DNA of 64,000 bases from JAUVXJ01 sp964433755. GTDB lineage: Bacteria > Chloroflexota > Anaerolineae > UBA7937 > B3-Chlor. The position numbers were made by a program, and so were the translations under genes. This document shows positions 44,921 to 52,804 of this stretch, piece by piece. The DNA lies in contig CAYSSR010000003.1 in NCBI GenBank assembly GCA_964433755.1, forward strand, positions 601,557 through 665,556, given 5' to 3'. The first letter of the stretch is position 1; every line of letters starts with the position of its first letter. The notes under the pieces are model-generated. The model did not search any database and was not told the DNA's origin. It saw only the letters and a list, made by a program, of their open reading frames with translations.

Positions 44921-45991
44921 ATGCTAATCATCGATGGCTCTCACGGGGAGGGTGGGGGGGCGGTGCTGCGCAACTCCCTGACCCTGGCCGCCGTTCTGGG
45001 CATCCCCGTCAGAATCGAAAGCATTCGCAGCAAACGACCCAATCCAGGACTCCAGGCTCAGCACCTGACCACCGTTCGTGCTCTGGCGAGGGTATGCAGG
45101 GGGTCGACGGAAGGAGCCGAGTTGGGCTCCTCGGCGTTGACGTTCAGGCCCAAGTCCTCCCCCCAGAGCGGAGAGTACTCCTGGGACGTCTCACAGGCAC
45201 GCAAGGGTGGCAGCGCCGGGGCCACCACCCTCATCTTCCAGGCCCTGCTTTTGCCTCTCCTCGTGGCCGAAGGAGAGTCGAGGGTCTTCTTGCGAGGAGG
45301 CACCCACGTTGCGTGGAGTCCACCATTTGACTATCTGGCCCAGGTGTATCTGCCCATCTTGCGCCGCATGGGAATCCGTACGACAATCGGAATCGGGCGG
45401 TGGGGCTGGTACCCCATCGGCGGAGGCGTTGTTACAGCTCAGATCAGAGGATCCGACGACGCCCTCTCGAACCTGCGTGCGCTCGAACTGGAGGAGCGCG
45501 GTGCTCTGAGAAGGGTGTTCGGGATCTCCGCGCTCTCCAACCTGCCCGCACACATCGCTGAGCGACAGAAGCTTCAGGCCGAGAAGGTGTTGCGAGCCAG
45601 GGGCTTCGACCCAGAGATCGAGATCGTCGAAGCCCCCGCCAAGGGGCAGGGAACGATGGTCTTCCTCCTTGCTGAGTTCGAGCACGTGCGGGCCGGGTTC
45701 ACCTCTCTGGGCCGGAAGGGCAAGCCGGCAGAGACGGTGGCCGAGGAAGCTGTGGACGAGTTCCTGCGCTATTATGACAGCGGGATGGCTCTCGATCAAC
45801 ATCTAGCCGACCAGGTCGTCCTGCCGCTGGCCCTGGCCAAGGGGAGGTCGTCGTTCACCACCTCCCGCATCACCCAGCACCTGCTAACGAACGCCTGGAT
45901 CGTGGGGCAGTTGCTCGGGAGGGAGATCATCGTCGATGGCGAGCAAGGAGAGGCGGGAAGAGTGACCATCGTAGGACTGAAGGATGTTTGA
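44921..45991 (+). CDS. rtcA: RNA 3'-terminal phosphate cyclase
   Basis: 356 residues. Converts a 3'-phosphate on RNA to a 2',3'-cyclic phosphate through an RtcA-AMP intermediate. Start motif LIIDGSHGEGGGAVLRNSLT and later GGSAGATTLIFQALLLPLL are hallmark RtcA segments. The nucleophilic histidine is expected in TTSRITQHLLTNAWIVGQLL. ATG at 44921 is preferred over an earlier GTG because it aligns with the usual N-terminus (GGGGTAAGGCG upstream). RtcB, its common partner, is not adjacent; instead the RNase Z gene overlaps by eight bases. Confidence 0.93.
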   Translation: MLIIDGSHGEGGGAVLRNSLTLAAVLGIPVRIESIRSKRPNPGLQAQHLTTVRALARVCRGSTEGAELGSSALTFRPKSSPQSGEYSWDVSQARKGGSAGATTLIFQALLLPLLVAEGESRVFLRGGTHVAWSPPFDYLAQVYLPILRRMGIRTTIGIGRWGWYPIGGGVVTAQIRGSDDALSNLRALELEERGALRRVFGISALSNLPAHIAERQKLQAEKVLRARGFDPEIEIVEAPAKGQGTMVFLLAEFEHVRAGFTSLGRKGKPAETVAEEAVDEFLRYYDSGMALDQHLADQVVLPLALAKGRSSFTTSRITQHLLTNAWIVGQLLGREIIVDGEQGEAGRVTIVGLKDV

Positions 45992-46904
45992 GATCGTTTT
46001 CCTGGGCACGTCTGCCTCGGCACCTTCGGTGGCGAGGAACCTGAGCGCCAGCATGGTGCTCCACAAACACTACCGCTTCCTCATCGACTGCGGCGAGGGG
46101 ACACAGAGGCAATTGCTGAAAAGCGGCCTCGGCTTCAAGAGGCTGAAGCGCATACTGCTCACCCACGGGCATCTGGACCACATCCTCGGTCTGGGCGGCC
46201 TCGTCTCCACCTTCAGCCGCTGGGAGGCTGTGGAGTCTCTGGAGATCTACGGCGGGAGATGGGCTCTCGACAGGGTGGAGGATCTCCTTCTCGGCGTCGT
46301 GCTGAGGGGTGCGAGGCCACCCATAGACCTGGAGTTCATCGAGCTCTCGCCGGGGGTGGTCCTGGAGGACGAGGAGTTCGTCCTTTCCGCCTTCCCGGTG
46401 AGCCACCGGGGACCTGGCTGCTTTGGCTTCAGCTTCGAGGAGCGAAGCAGACGACCATTCCTGGCCGACGAAGCGGAGAAGCTGGGCGTCCCAGCGGGAA
46501 AGGAGCGCCGACGGCTGGTGGAAGGCGAATCTGTAACCCTGGCGGATGGCACCACCGTGCACCCGGACCAGGTACTGGGAGAGCCCCGGGAAGGCGCCAG
46601 GTTGGTCTACGTGGGCGATGCCGCAGAGGTCTCCGATCTGATCCCGTACGCGCAGGGGGTCGACGCCCTGGTGATCGAGGCTACGTACCTATCGGCGGAA
46701 GCTGATCTCGCGCAGCAGTACGGCCACCTGACCGCGGTACAGGCGGCGGCCCTGGCACGCGAGGCGGGAGTCCGCAGCCTCTATCTGAACCACATATCCC
46801 GCAGGTACTCGCCTCAGGATGTCTTGAACGAGGCGCTGGCTGTCTTCCCCCAGACTATCGTGACCAGAGATTTCGACAGGTTCGAGATCAAGAGGCAGGG
46901 TTAG
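45984..46904 (+). CDS. rnz: ribonuclease Z (tRNA 3'-processing endonuclease)
   Basis: 306 residues of the metallo-beta-lactamase fold. LGTSASAPSVARNLSASMVL opens as in RNase Z; the zinc motif HGHLDHILGL is intact, with further ligands in VSHRGPGCFGFSFEE, YVGDAAE and LNHISRRYSP. RNase Z removes the 3' trailer of tRNA precursors, leaving a discriminator end ready for CCA addition. It overlaps rtcA by eight bases, and both act on RNA 3' ends. A good terminator follows at 46919-46940. Confidence 0.92.
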   Translation: MFEIVFLGTSASAPSVARNLSASMVLHKHYRFLIDCGEGTQRQLLKSGLGFKRLKRILLTHGHLDHILGLGGLVSTFSRWEAVESLEIYGGRWALDRVEDLLLGVVLRGARPPIDLEFIELSPGVVLEDEEFVLSAFPVSHRGPGCFGFSFEERSRRPFLADEAEKLGVPAGKERRRLVEGESVTLADGTTVHPDQVLGEPREGARLVYVGDAAEVSDLIPYAQGVDALVIEATYLSAEADLAQQYGHLTAVQAAALAREAGVRSLYLNHISRRYSPQDVLNEALAVFPQTIVTRDFDRFEIKRQG

Positions 46905-46918
46905 CACGGAGCAGAGGG

Positions 46919-46940
46919 GCTGGGACCGCCCCAGCTTTGA
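46919..46940 (+). terminator. terminator after rnz
   Basis: GCTGGG (46919-46924) pairs with CCCAGC (46930-46935) around a five-base loop, followed by TTTGATT. The following gene has its own promoter, which begins inside this tail. Confidence 0.65.
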
Positions 46941-46965
46941 TTATCCGGCACAACTGTGTTAGAAT
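46937..46965 (+). promoter_or_regulatory. promoter of the GcvH-like gene
   Basis: TTGATT (46937-46942), 17-base spacer, TAGAAT (46960-46965). Confidence 0.65.
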
Positions 46966-46999
46966 TGCGTTCCAGATTCGGAGAGGAGGTGCGGAAGCC

Positions 47000-47431
47000 A
47001 TGGACATTGGCGGATACAGTTTCCCAGACGAGCTATACTACGACAAGAACCACGGCTGGGCAAAGGTAGATGGGAACATCGTCACCCAGGGGGTAACCGA
47101 ATTCGCGCAGAAGATCTCCAAGGAGATAGTGTACGTCGAGGTGCCGAGGGCCGGGCGCACGGTCGAACAAGGCAAGACGTTCATGTCCATGGAGTCAGGC
47201 AAGTGGGTGGGTCGCATCGCGGCCATGGCCGGTGGTACCATTTCCGAGGCCAATGAGGAGCTGGAATGGGACGTGGCGCCGATTAACGATGATCCCTTCG
47301 GGGAAGGCTGGCTGGCGAAGATCGAAGCCTCGGACGTCGGCGAGCTCGACAACCTCGCCAAGGCCTCGGACGCAGAGTTCAAGTCCTTCATCGAGTCAGA
47401 GATCGAGAAGTTCAAGGACATCCTCGGGTAG
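47000..47431 (+). CDS. GcvH-like lipoyl-carrier protein
   Basis: 143 residues. YYDKNHGWAKVDGNIVTQGV, VEVPRAGRTVEQG and NDDPFGEGWLAKIEAS are classic H-protein segments. The presumed lipoylated lysine is K68 in MSMESGKWVGRIAAMAGG; the usual ESVKAAS is replaced by ESGKWVG, a variant I associate with stand-alone lipoyl carriers rather than glycine cleavage. No gcvT or gcvP gene is in the window. ATG at 47000 follows AGAGGAGG. A dedicated lipoate ligase lies at 52805-53842 and Hdr genes follow, so this may be an LbpA-like redox carrier rather than the glycine cleavage H protein. The assignment to that role is inferred. Confidence 0.82.
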   Translation: MDIGGYSFPDELYYDKNHGWAKVDGNIVTQGVTEFAQKISKEIVYVEVPRAGRTVEQGKTFMSMESGKWVGRIAAMAGGTISEANEELEWDVAPINDDPFGEGWLAKIEASDVGELDNLAKASDAEFKSFIESEIEKFKDILG

Positions 47432-47481
47432 GCGTCGTACGCAACCGTAGCCCAGTCCGGTTCGAGTGCTTCCAGGTTCTA

Positions 47482-47505
47482 CCTTGAGGCGAGGGCGCCT
47501 CAGGG
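47482..47505. promoter_or_regulatory. 10-bp inverted repeat overlapping a possible promoter
   Basis: CCTTGAGGCG (47482-47491) and CGCCTCAGGG (47496-47505) form a stem of ten pairs (one T-G) with an AGGG loop. The left arm includes a -35-like TTGAGG and the right arm runs into TAGTAT/TATAGT (47506-47514), a possible -10. It may be an operator for the cytochrome operon or a terminator for the GcvH-like gene, although no T-run follows. Confidence 0.45.
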
Positions 47506-47535
47506 TAGTATAGTGTTCACGCTAGGTCAAGTGGG

Positions 47536-48384
47536 GTGACATCGTTGAAGAGGCCGGTGTTCTTGCTGTCCCTGGCAATGATGGCAGTGATCATCGTGAC
47601 CCTCGTGGCGTTGGTCACACGCTACGGCTACCGCATCACAGGGCGACCGTCGAGTGATCCAGAACCGACTTCTTGGTACGTCGACGTGGAACGCTACAAT
47701 GAGGGTGTCCACGGAGGACTGGACTGCTCCCTGTGCCACGTGCAGATCGATCTGGCCGAGCACCCGGACCCCGAGAATCTCGGCGAGAGCGCCACAGACC
47801 TCTTCGACTACGAGGCCTGCGCTAGCTGCCATCCCCAGGAGTACGAGTACTACCAGCTCGGTGTCCACGCCGGAGCTCTGAGGGGAGACCCTCTGCCGAA
47901 AAGCGACTATCCTGCCCCCACTTGCGGCCACTGCCACGATCCTCACTACCGTCAGGTGTTGTCACGCCTGGAAGTCATCGACGCACAGGTCAACATCTGT
48001 GGGCAGTGCCACCCTTCGGAGCTGGAGACCTACCTGGAGAACTACCACGGCAAGACAGCCGTAGACCTGGACTTCGAGGATTCTGCATCTTGTGCCGATT
48101 GCCACGGATCGCACCAGGTGCTGGCCCTGGACCAGCCCGAGGAGGCGGTCCAGGCGTGCCAGGAATGCCACCCCAACGCCACAGAGAACCTGGCCGGTTT
48201 CCTCATTCACGCGGAAGAGTCACTCTCTCCAGAGGCTGATGCCTCCCACGCCCGTGAATCCGTGGTGCTGTTCCTCGTCCAGACCTTCTTCCTGGTCCTG
48301 ACGGTGAGTGTGCTGGCGTTCTTCTACGGTCATACCTTCCTCTGGCTTCTGCGCGGGATACACGAGAAGCTGCGGAGGCAATGA
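47536..48384 (+). CDS. membrane-anchored hexaheme cytochrome c
   Basis: 282 residues with an N-terminal membrane segment (about residues 8-28) and another near the C-terminus (about 243-268). Six CxxCH heme sites are present at about residues 64, 95, 130, 155, 186 and 208. It resembles NapC/NirT-like and cytochrome c3-like electron carriers but fits neither closely. The domain between the helices should face the outside of the membrane. GTG at 47536 (or a TTG at 47545 after GGGGTGA) is the start. It overlaps the next gene by four bases (ATGA) and heads the membrane electron-transfer operon. Confidence 0.85.
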   Translation: MTSLKRPVFLLSLAMMAVIIVTLVALVTRYGYRITGRPSSDPEPTSWYVDVERYNEGVHGGLDCSLCHVQIDLAEHPDPENLGESATDLFDYEACASCHPQEYEYYQLGVHAGALRGDPLPKSDYPAPTCGHCHDPHYRQVLSRLEVIDAQVNICGQCHPSELETYLENYHGKTAVDLDFEDSASCADCHGSHQVLALDQPEEAVQACQECHPNATENLAGFLIHAEESLSPEADASHARESVVLFLVQTFFLVLTVSVLAFFYGHTFLWLLRGIHEKLRRQ

Positions 48385-49103
48385 AGATGTCGGAGGGAAC
48401 GACGCAGTACTGGCGATTCAACCTGTTCCACCGCTTCATCCACGTCCTGGTCATGACCAGCTTCGCTGGCTCGGCCATCTCTGGCATGGCCCTGAAGTTC
48501 AGAACCGCTGCCTGGGCCAGGATAGCCATGCAGTTCATGGGCGGGGTTCCTGGCTCGGCCTGGTTGCACCGGGTGTGCGCCATAGTCATCGCCTTCTACT
48601 GCGTTCTCCACTTCTTGTTCATCGTCTACTACGTAGTGCGGAGAAAGGGTCCCATCTTCGGCGGCACCTCCATGATTCCGCGCCCCCAGGATATCGTAGA
48701 TCTGTGGTCCAACTTCCTCTACTTCCTTGGACGACGGCAGCGACCGAAGTTCGACCGCTTCACCTATTGGGAGAAGTTCGACTACCTGGCGGTCTTCTGG
48801 GGGGTTCTGATCATCGGTCTCTCGGGATTGGTGCTCTGGTTCCCGGAGATAGCCACCCGCTTCTTGCCGGGTGTAGTGATCAACATCGCGCAGATCATGC
48901 ACAGTGACGAGGCGGTTCTGGCCGTCGGCTTCATCTTCGTGGTGCACATGTTCAACACCCACTTGAGGGCAGAGAAGTTCCCCGTGGACACGTCCATCTT
49001 CACCGGCAAGGTCAGCGAGGAAGAGCTGAAGCAGGAGCACGCGCTGGAGTGGGAGCGCATGCAAGAGGATGCAGACCGGATGGAGGAGGCGAGGGTGAAG
49101 TGA
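48381..49103 (+). CDS. cytochrome b561-like integral membrane subunit
   Basis: 240 residues with four hydrophobic helices and heme-b candidate histidines in FNLFHRFIHVLVM, WLHRVCAIVIAFYCVLHFLF and VVHMFNTHLRAEKF. The pattern is that of cytochrome b subunits of formate dehydrogenase, Ni-Fe hydrogenase and thiosulfate reductase complexes, which exchange electrons with the quinone pool. A charged C-terminal tail follows (about residues 205-240). It overlaps both neighbours by four bases. Confidence 0.85.
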   Translation: MKMSEGTTQYWRFNLFHRFIHVLVMTSFAGSAISGMALKFRTAAWARIAMQFMGGVPGSAWLHRVCAIVIAFYCVLHFLFIVYYVVRRKGPIFGGTSMIPRPQDIVDLWSNFLYFLGRRQRPKFDRFTYWEKFDYLAVFWGVLIIGLSGLVLWFPEIATRFLPGVVINIAQIMHSDEAVLAVGFIFVVHMFNTHLRAEKFPVDTSIFTGKVSEEELKQEHALEWERMQEDADRMEEARVK

Positions 49104-50560
49104 GGAAACGCCTGGTCTCTTCCTGCATCGTGATCCTCGCCGCGCTGTTGCTGGCTACAGCGGTGCCGTCCTTCGCACAGGAGCCAGACGAGCAGCAATG
49201 CTGGGCTTGCCACCGGCAGCCCAATCTGGACACCGTGGCGGGGGTTCAGGCGGCAAATGCGCTCTGTCTCGACTGCCACGAAGAGCCGGACATCTCCAAA
49301 GAGCTCGAAGGTCACGTACTTCGGTTACAGGTGGAGGAACAGGCATACGCGGCCACCCGACATAGCAGCGTGGCCTGCGTGCAGTGTCACGCCACGGTTG
49401 CCCACTCTCCCCACGAGGAGACGGCGCCGCTGGCCTGCGGGGACTGCCACTCCAATCTATCACAGCACATCGCCAACGGTGATGCTCACCTGACCGTGGA
49501 GTGCAGCGCCTGCCACTTCGAGACCGAGAATGTGGTCCGCGACGCCGAGAGCGGCATGGTACAGACGAGTGCTCTCAACGAGCAAGGAACCGTGGTCGAC
49601 ATGACCTCGCACCAGATGACTGACCCTGTGGACTGTGCGCGCTGCCACTACGAGGGCAACCAGGTAGGAGCCGCCGACGTGGCTCTGCCGCCCAAGGGTC
49701 TGCTCTGCTTCGCCTGCCACGACGCATCCCCCGTGCTGTACGCCGGGAGCATCAGAAGCGGAGCCTCCGGGTTGCGCACCGACTGGGTGTCAGCTCCCGC
49801 GCTGCTCGTCTTCTGTCTAGGACTAGCCCTCGCGTCCTCCGTCTGGCTCAGGGGTACCGTCCACGGGAGGACCGATCTTTCAACCGGGGAGAAGCTGTCC
49901 TGCATCGCCGCCGATGCCTGCGGCGTCATCTTCTCGCGCAGGATCTTCACTCTCCTCAAGTACCTCGTCCTGGATGGTATCATTCTGCGTCCTACCCTCA
50001 GAGAAAGCGTGAGCCGCTGGTTCATGCATGGTCTGATCCTCTGGCCCTTCCTGGGACGCTGCTTCTTGGGTGTGTTCACCTGGTGCCTGGCCCAGTTCTG
50101 CCCCACCGCGCTGTTGACACAGAGCCTGGTGGACAAAAACGCCGCGCCGGTGGCCTTCTGGTACGACTTCCTGGCCGTGCTGGTCGTCGTGGGCGCTCTA
50201 TTAGCCCTGGTGCGTCGGGCCTTCGACAAGCAGATGAGGGAGGTAAGCAGTGCCGGGGACGTGGCCATCACGGCTCTACTGGGCGGGATCTTCGTCTTCG
50301 GCTTCGTGGTGGAGGGCGCCCGTTTGATCGTGACGGCGGTTCCGCCCGATCAGGCCATCTACTCCTTCGGCGGCTACGCAGTATCCCTGCTTCTTCGGCT
50401 GCTGCCTATTACCTGGGCGAGCATCTACGGATATCTGTGGTGGGTGCACGCTGCCCTGGTGGCCGCCTTCGTCGCCTATCTGCCCTTCAGCAAGTTCTTC
50501 CACATCCTCGTCGGCCCCATGCTGCTTGCCATCGGCGGCCTGCAGAGGGAGAAGGAATAG
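49100..50560 (+). CDS. fusion of a seven-heme cytochrome c and a NarI/HdrE-type cytochrome b
   Basis: 486 residues. A cleavable-looking signal peptide (ILAALLLATAVPSFA) is followed by seven CxxCH sites at about residues 34, 56, 93, 113, 135, 179 and 203. The C-terminal half has about five membrane helices resembling NarI, DsrM and HdrE: conserved histidines lie in RWFMHGLILWPF and in WWVHAALVAAFVAYLPFSKF with the following FFHIL, which should bind two b-hemes. Start GTG at 49100 overlaps the previous stop (GTGA). The HdrD-like gene follows after 6 bases, giving an HdrDE/DsrMK-like pair. This arrangement would move electrons between the outside, quinone and a cytoplasmic [4Fe-4S] subunit. Confidence 0.85.
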   Translation: MRKRLVSSCIVILAALLLATAVPSFAQEPDEQQCWACHRQPNLDTVAGVQAANALCLDCHEEPDISKELEGHVLRLQVEEQAYAATRHSSVACVQCHATVAHSPHEETAPLACGDCHSNLSQHIANGDAHLTVECSACHFETENVVRDAESGMVQTSALNEQGTVVDMTSHQMTDPVDCARCHYEGNQVGAADVALPPKGLLCFACHDASPVLYAGSIRSGASGLRTDWVSAPALLVFCLGLALASSVWLRGTVHGRTDLSTGEKLSCIAADACGVIFSRRIFTLLKYLVLDGIILRPTLRESVSRWFMHGLILWPFLGRCFLGVFTWCLAQFCPTALLTQSLVDKNAAPVAFWYDFLAVLVVVGALLALVRRAFDKQMREVSSAGDVAITALLGGIFVFGFVVEGARLIVTAVPPDQAIYSFGGYAVSLLLRLLPITWASIYGYLWWVHAALVAAFVAYLPFSKFFHILVGPMLLAIGGLQREKE

Positions 50561-50566
50561 CCATTC

Positions 50567-51772
50567 ATGGGTCTGGAGCAACTCACTGTCAGACAGTTGA
50601 TCGAGTTGGATGCCTGCACCCGCTGTGGCCTATGCATAGAGTGGTGCTCCAACTGCCCAGAGATCGATGACCCCACCGCCTGGCCCAGAGAGAAGATTTC
50701 AGGTCTCAAGTCGCTGGTTAGGAAGCAATTCGGACTCCGCGCCCGCCTGCGTGGCCCTAGTGCCCCCAGTGCAGAAGCCCTGGAGCGCCTGTCGAGGGCT
50801 GTGTACGACTGCACGCTGTGCGCACGATGCGCCGAGGTGTGCCCCGTGGGCATAGACACTCGCTCGCTCTGGCTGGCCACGCGTGAGGAGATGGTACAGA
50901 GAGGCCATTACCCTGAGGGATTCGATACTCTGCGCGAGACGGTGACCACGAACTACAACATCTCCGGCGACGCCCCCGAGCAGCGCTTGATCTGGAGCGA
51001 GAACCTGGAAGAGGTCCCTCAGGGCGTCAAGGGGAAAGAGACGGCCGAGTACGTCTACTTCGTGGGCTGCACCCCGTCTTTCTACCCGCAGACCTACGGG
51101 ATACCTCAGGCTGCCGTGGCCGTGATGGAGAAGGCTGGCCTCGACTACACCGTGCTCGGAAGAGAGGAACGGTGCTGCGGATATCCCCTGATCATCGCCG
51201 GTATGGCGGACGCGGTCAAGGAGTTGGTGGCACACAACGTGGAGGCAGTGAGAGCTAAGGGCGCCCGCATGCTCGTGGCGGGGTGCCCCTCTTGCTACCA
51301 CACTTGGCTGCACGAGTATCCAAGGATCCTTGGCGAACCCCTGGGCTTCGAAGTTCAGCACATGACTCAACTGCTGGAAGAGTTCATAGTGCAGGGCCGT
51401 ATCAAGCTGGGTGAGTTCCCGCGACCAATCACCTACCACGATCCGTGCGACCTGGGCAGGAATAGCGGCATCTACGAGACCCCCAGGAACGTCTTACGCA
51501 GCATACCTGGAGTCTCTTTCGTGGAGATGGAAGAGAACAGGCAATACGCGCTGTGTTGCGGCGGCGGGGGCGACGTGGCCATGTGGAACCAGGAAGTGGT
51601 GGAGGGGGTAGCCAGAAGGCGTCTCCATCAGGCGGAGGCTACCGGCGCTCAGGCCCTCATCTCCGCGTGCCAGCAATGCAAGCGCACGCTTATGACCGCG
51701 GCGCGCCAGGAAAAGGTGAGAATGCAGGTGCTGGACATCGTGGAACTGGTGGCGAAGGTGATGGAGGAGTGA
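50567..51772 (+). CDS. HdrD/DsrK-like iron-sulfur protein (membrane-module partner)
   Basis: 401 residues. Two [4Fe-4S] ferredoxin motifs are at the N-terminus (CTRCGLCIEWCSNCP and CTLCARCAEVCP). Two CCG domains follow (ERCCGYPLIIAG with GCPSCYHTW; LCCGGGGDVAMWN with ACQQCKRTL), which bind the noncubane-type clusters used for heterodisulfide chemistry in HdrB/HdrD. It lies 6 bases after the cytochrome b fusion, as in HdrDE or DsrMK complexes. A close paralogue is at 55262-56461. The ATG follows a GGGAGAAGGAA site. The natural disulfide substrate is unknown; CoM-S-S-CoB is not expected in bacteria. Confidence 0.9.
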   Translation: MGLEQLTVRQLIELDACTRCGLCIEWCSNCPEIDDPTAWPREKISGLKSLVRKQFGLRARLRGPSAPSAEALERLSRAVYDCTLCARCAEVCPVGIDTRSLWLATREEMVQRGHYPEGFDTLRETVTTNYNISGDAPEQRLIWSENLEEVPQGVKGKETAEYVYFVGCTPSFYPQTYGIPQAAVAVMEKAGLDYTVLGREERCCGYPLIIAGMADAVKELVAHNVEAVRAKGARMLVAGCPSCYHTWLHEYPRILGEPLGFEVQHMTQLLEEFIVQGRIKLGEFPRPITYHDPCDLGRNSGIYETPRNVLRSIPGVSFVEMEENRQYALCCGGGGDVAMWNQEVVEGVARRRLHQAEATGAQALISACQQCKRTLMTAARQEKVRMQVLDIVELVAKVMEE

Positions 51773-51781
51773 GCCCGCACC

Positions 51782-52732
51782 GTGTCTAACGAAGAACGGC
51801 GACACGGTTTCGACCACGAAGGAGATGGCCAGACACGCCTCGCCGGCGACAACACATCTCCTTCATTGTTGCAGGGCCTGTGGGCGTACGTCGAAGTCAC
51901 CAAGCCCGCCTCCGTCCTGTTACTGCTCTTCACAGGTCTGGCTACGATGATCGTCGCTGCCGGGGGATGGAGCTTTCCGCCCGATGTGTTCGTCAAGACC
52001 ATCCTCGCTCTCGGCCTGGGCTGCGCGGGCGCCAATACCCTCACCTGCTACATAGACCGGGACATGGACCGCGCCATGGACAGGACCAAGGGGCGTCCTC
52101 TGCCGTCGGGGAGGATCGACCCGCCGCAGAGGGCGTTATGGTGGGGACTGGCCCTCACTGCGATCTCCCTGGCTCTCGCCTGGACCATCAATCCTCTGGT
52201 CTTTGCCCTGGGCATCCTGGGGTTTTCCGACAACGTTCTGATCTACAGCGTATTGCTGAAGCGCAGGAGCGCCTGGAATATCATCCTCGGTGGCTTCAGT
52301 GGTGGGATCCCTGTCCTCTCAGGGTGGGCGGCGGTTAGAGGCAGCGTCGATCTCACCGCTCTATTGATAGCTGCGGTGGTGGTGCTCTGGATACCCAACC
52401 ACATCTGGAACCTGGCTATCTACCACGCCGACGACTACAAGAAGGTCCGGGTGCCCATGCTGCCGGCCGTCGTCTCTCTGGAGCGGACTACGCGTTGCAC
52501 CATGGCTACCGTCGTGCTGATGTATCTGTTGTCGGCGGGTGTCTATTTCGTGGGGGGTTTCGGACCGATCTATCTGGTGGCGGCGCTGGCCTTCGGACTC
52601 TTCGTAACGGTGAGCAACTTCGTCCTGGCGTTGCGGCCCTCGCGAGAGAAGTCCTGGCTGATGTTCAAGATCTCGAGTCCCTATCTGTTCGTGCTGTTCC
52701 TGGCTATGGCGCTGGACGTGTTGGTGGCGTGA
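51782..52732 (+). CDS. CtaB-like UbiA-family prenyltransferase (protoheme IX farnesyltransferase type)
   Basis: 316 residues with about eight or nine helices and an N-terminal hydrophilic head of about 40 residues. The motif CYIDRDMDRAMDRTKGRPLP matches the Asp-rich prenyl-diphosphate site of heme O synthase, and WIPNHIWNLAIYHADDYKKV with RVPMLPAVV matches the second conserved CtaB region. Heme O synthase normally supports heme-copper oxidases, none of which are present here. It is co-directional with the cytochrome genes (9-base gap), so it could modify heme for this complex. Alternatively it has another lipophilic acceptor. The start is GTG. Confidence 0.75.
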   Translation: MSNEERRHGFDHEGDGQTRLAGDNTSPSLLQGLWAYVEVTKPASVLLLLFTGLATMIVAAGGWSFPPDVFVKTILALGLGCAGANTLTCYIDRDMDRAMDRTKGRPLPSGRIDPPQRALWWGLALTAISLALAWTINPLVFALGILGFSDNVLIYSVLLKRRSAWNIILGGFSGGIPVLSGWAAVRGSVDLTALLIAAVVVLWIPNHIWNLAIYHADDYKKVRVPMLPAVVSLERTTRCTMATVVLMYLLSAGVYFVGGFGPIYLVAALAFGLFVTVSNFVLALRPSREKSWLMFKISSPYLFVLFLAMALDVLVA

Positions 52733-52741
52733 TCCCCGCTA

Positions 52742-52770
52742 TTGATGGGAGCCGCCAATTGTGGTATAAT
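52742..52770 (+). promoter_or_regulatory. promoter of the lplA-hdr-nuo-fdh operon
   Basis: TTGATG (52742-52747), 17-base spacer, TATAAT (52765-52770) preceded by TGG, giving an extended -10 as well. It is one of the strongest promoters in the window. Confidence 0.8.
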
Positions 52771-52804
52771 TAGATAGTGTTAGTCCTGTTTTACGGAGGC
52801 AAGG

